This document shows positions 63,505-64,000 of a stretch of DNA of 64,000 bases, in pieces (the stretch's first letter is position 1; each line of letters opens with the position of its first letter). The translations under genes and the position numbers were made by a program. Below the pieces are notes generated by a model. That model made no database searches. It had not been told where the DNA came from and saw nothing but the letters and a program-made list of their open reading frames with translations. This DNA comes from Ornithinicoccus halotolerans. GTDB taxonomy: Bacteria; Actinomycetota; Actinomycetes; Actinomycetales; Dermatophilaceae. The DNA is taken from NCBI RefSeq assembly GCF_009602535.1, contig NZ_WIQI01000004.1, positions 1-64,000 of the forward strand, written 5' to 3'.

Positions 63505-64000
63505 CTAGCTCTCGGGGGCGGGACGCACCCGCCCGCTGACCTCGGCGAGCGCGATCGGCGCACCGCCGGGCCCCGGGGCGGTCGCTGCGATGGTGACCAC
63601 GTCACCGTCCTCCAGGAAGCCGCGGCTGCTGCCGTCCGGGAGCGCGAGCGGCTCGGTGCCGTTCCAGGTGAGCTCCAGCAGGCTGCCGCGCTGGTCGCGC
63701 TCTGGCCCGGAGACGGTCCCGGAGGCGATCAGGTCGCCGTCGGACAGCGCCGCGCCGTTGACGGTGAGGTGGGCCAGCAGCTGCTCGGGCGACCAGTACA
63801 TGGTCCGGTAGGGAGGCCGCGCGATGACGGAGCCGTTGAGGCGCACCTCGAGCGTCAGGTCCAGCCCCTGCAGCGGGGGATGGGTGTCCGTGCACGCTGC
63901 CGGCAGCAGGTAGTCCAGTGGCCGCGGGTCCTGCTCCGGCAGCGGGACCCGCGCGTGGGCGAGCGCTGCCATCGGGGTGATCCACGCGGCGACCGAGGTG
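63505..64000 (-). CDS. fahA: fumarylacetoacetase (N-terminus off window)
   Basis: C-terminal 164 residues of fumarylacetoacetate hydrolase, the last step of tyrosine/homogentisate breakdown to fumarate and acetoacetate. Visible: the segment RPPYRTMYWSPEQLLAHLTV, GDLIASGTVSGP and FLEDGDVVTI, all typical of the FAH active-site barrel. The gene enters from the right edge on the minus strand. It fits the 4-hydroxyphenylpyruvate dioxygenase gene at 45 kb. Its stop converges with the RDD gene 22 bases away. Confidence 0.9.
   Translation of the reverse strand, partial: TSVAAWITPMAALAHARVPLPEQDPRPLDYLLPAACTDTHPPLQGLDLTLEVRLNGSVIARPPYRTMYWSPEQLLAHLTVNGAALSDGDLIASGTVSGPERDQRGSLLELTWNGTEPLALPDGSSRGFLEDGDVVTIAATAPGPGGAPIALAEVSGRVRPAPES

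Overview
This window is very GC-rich, gene-dense chromosomal DNA from an actinobacterium. Lineage-typical content includes DUF3046, DUF3039 and DUF5709 proteins, a 13E12/DUF222 HNH protein, a DUF4244 pilin-type Tad locus, the recA-recX...miaB neighbourhood, prfB...ftsEX-smpB-ssrA synteny and a tmRNA tag ending ALAA. A Geodermatophilaceae-like host (Blastococcus/Modestobacter/Geodermatophilus) is my best guess, but that is inference. Many genes have no Shine-Dalgarno sequence; instead a TANNNT-like -10 box ends 6-8 nt before the start codon, which points to leaderless mRNAs.

Layout. 1-5.4 kb: Lhr helicase (cut by the left edge), a small protein, an AEC transporter and DUF3046. 5.5-7.9 kb: lysC-asd. 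8-10.7 kb: ABC-2 exporter. 10.7-13.9 kb: NYN/LOTUS protein, recA behind a LexA-independent damage promoter, and recX. 13.9-16.9 kb: DUF5709, TSUP transporter, miaB. 17-20.2 kb: VWA lipoprotein with five C-terminal 11-residue repeats, hydroxyacyl-CoA dehydrogenase, membrane protein. 20.3-24.9 kb: compact Tad pilus operon. 25-33 kb: nitronate monooxygenase-like gene, prfB, L,D-transpeptidase, ftsE-ftsX-M23 hydrolase, smpB, ssrA. ssrA is flanked by 21-nt inverted repeats.

33-37.6 kb is a small accessory patch beside ssrA: SDR, MmyB-like regulator, haloacetate-dehalogenase-like hydrolase, EamA permease and MarR. 37.7-49 kb is mixed: a second EamA permease with thioredoxin, malic enzyme, VanZ-like protein, YqgE, DUF3039 plus helicase, IclR, Lrp, 4-hydroxyphenylpyruvate dioxygenase, MarR with a 25-codon ORF and a PPOX-fold protein, and the HNH protein.

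49-62.5 kb is the most interesting part: a twelve-gene catabolic regulon read from five transcription units. Three copies of a GATTGTYGACAATC palindrome sit in the three intergenic regions that must carry its promoters, and a GntR/FCD regulator is encoded inside it. The best-recognised enzyme is an M24-fold protein of the ectoine hydrolase (DoeA/EutD) branch. With two EutA-like racemase-fold proteins, a class III aminotransferase, an aldehyde dehydrogenase, an M20 deacetylase and an MHS-type permease, it suggests breakdown of ectoine, hydroxyectoine or a close relative by a non-canonical gene set: M20 in place of DoeB, FCD-GntR in place of EnuR, plus an amidase-DUF3830-hydroxyacid dehydrogenase arm. 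The permease gene has a one-base C-terminal frameshift.

62.5-64 kb: DUF2510-RDD membrane protein and the C-terminal end of fumarylacetoacetase, which fits a tyrosine pathway together with the dioxygenase at 45 kb. Starts were chosen from promoter spacing, ribosome sites and stop-start overlaps. No intergenic stretch exceeds 300 bases.
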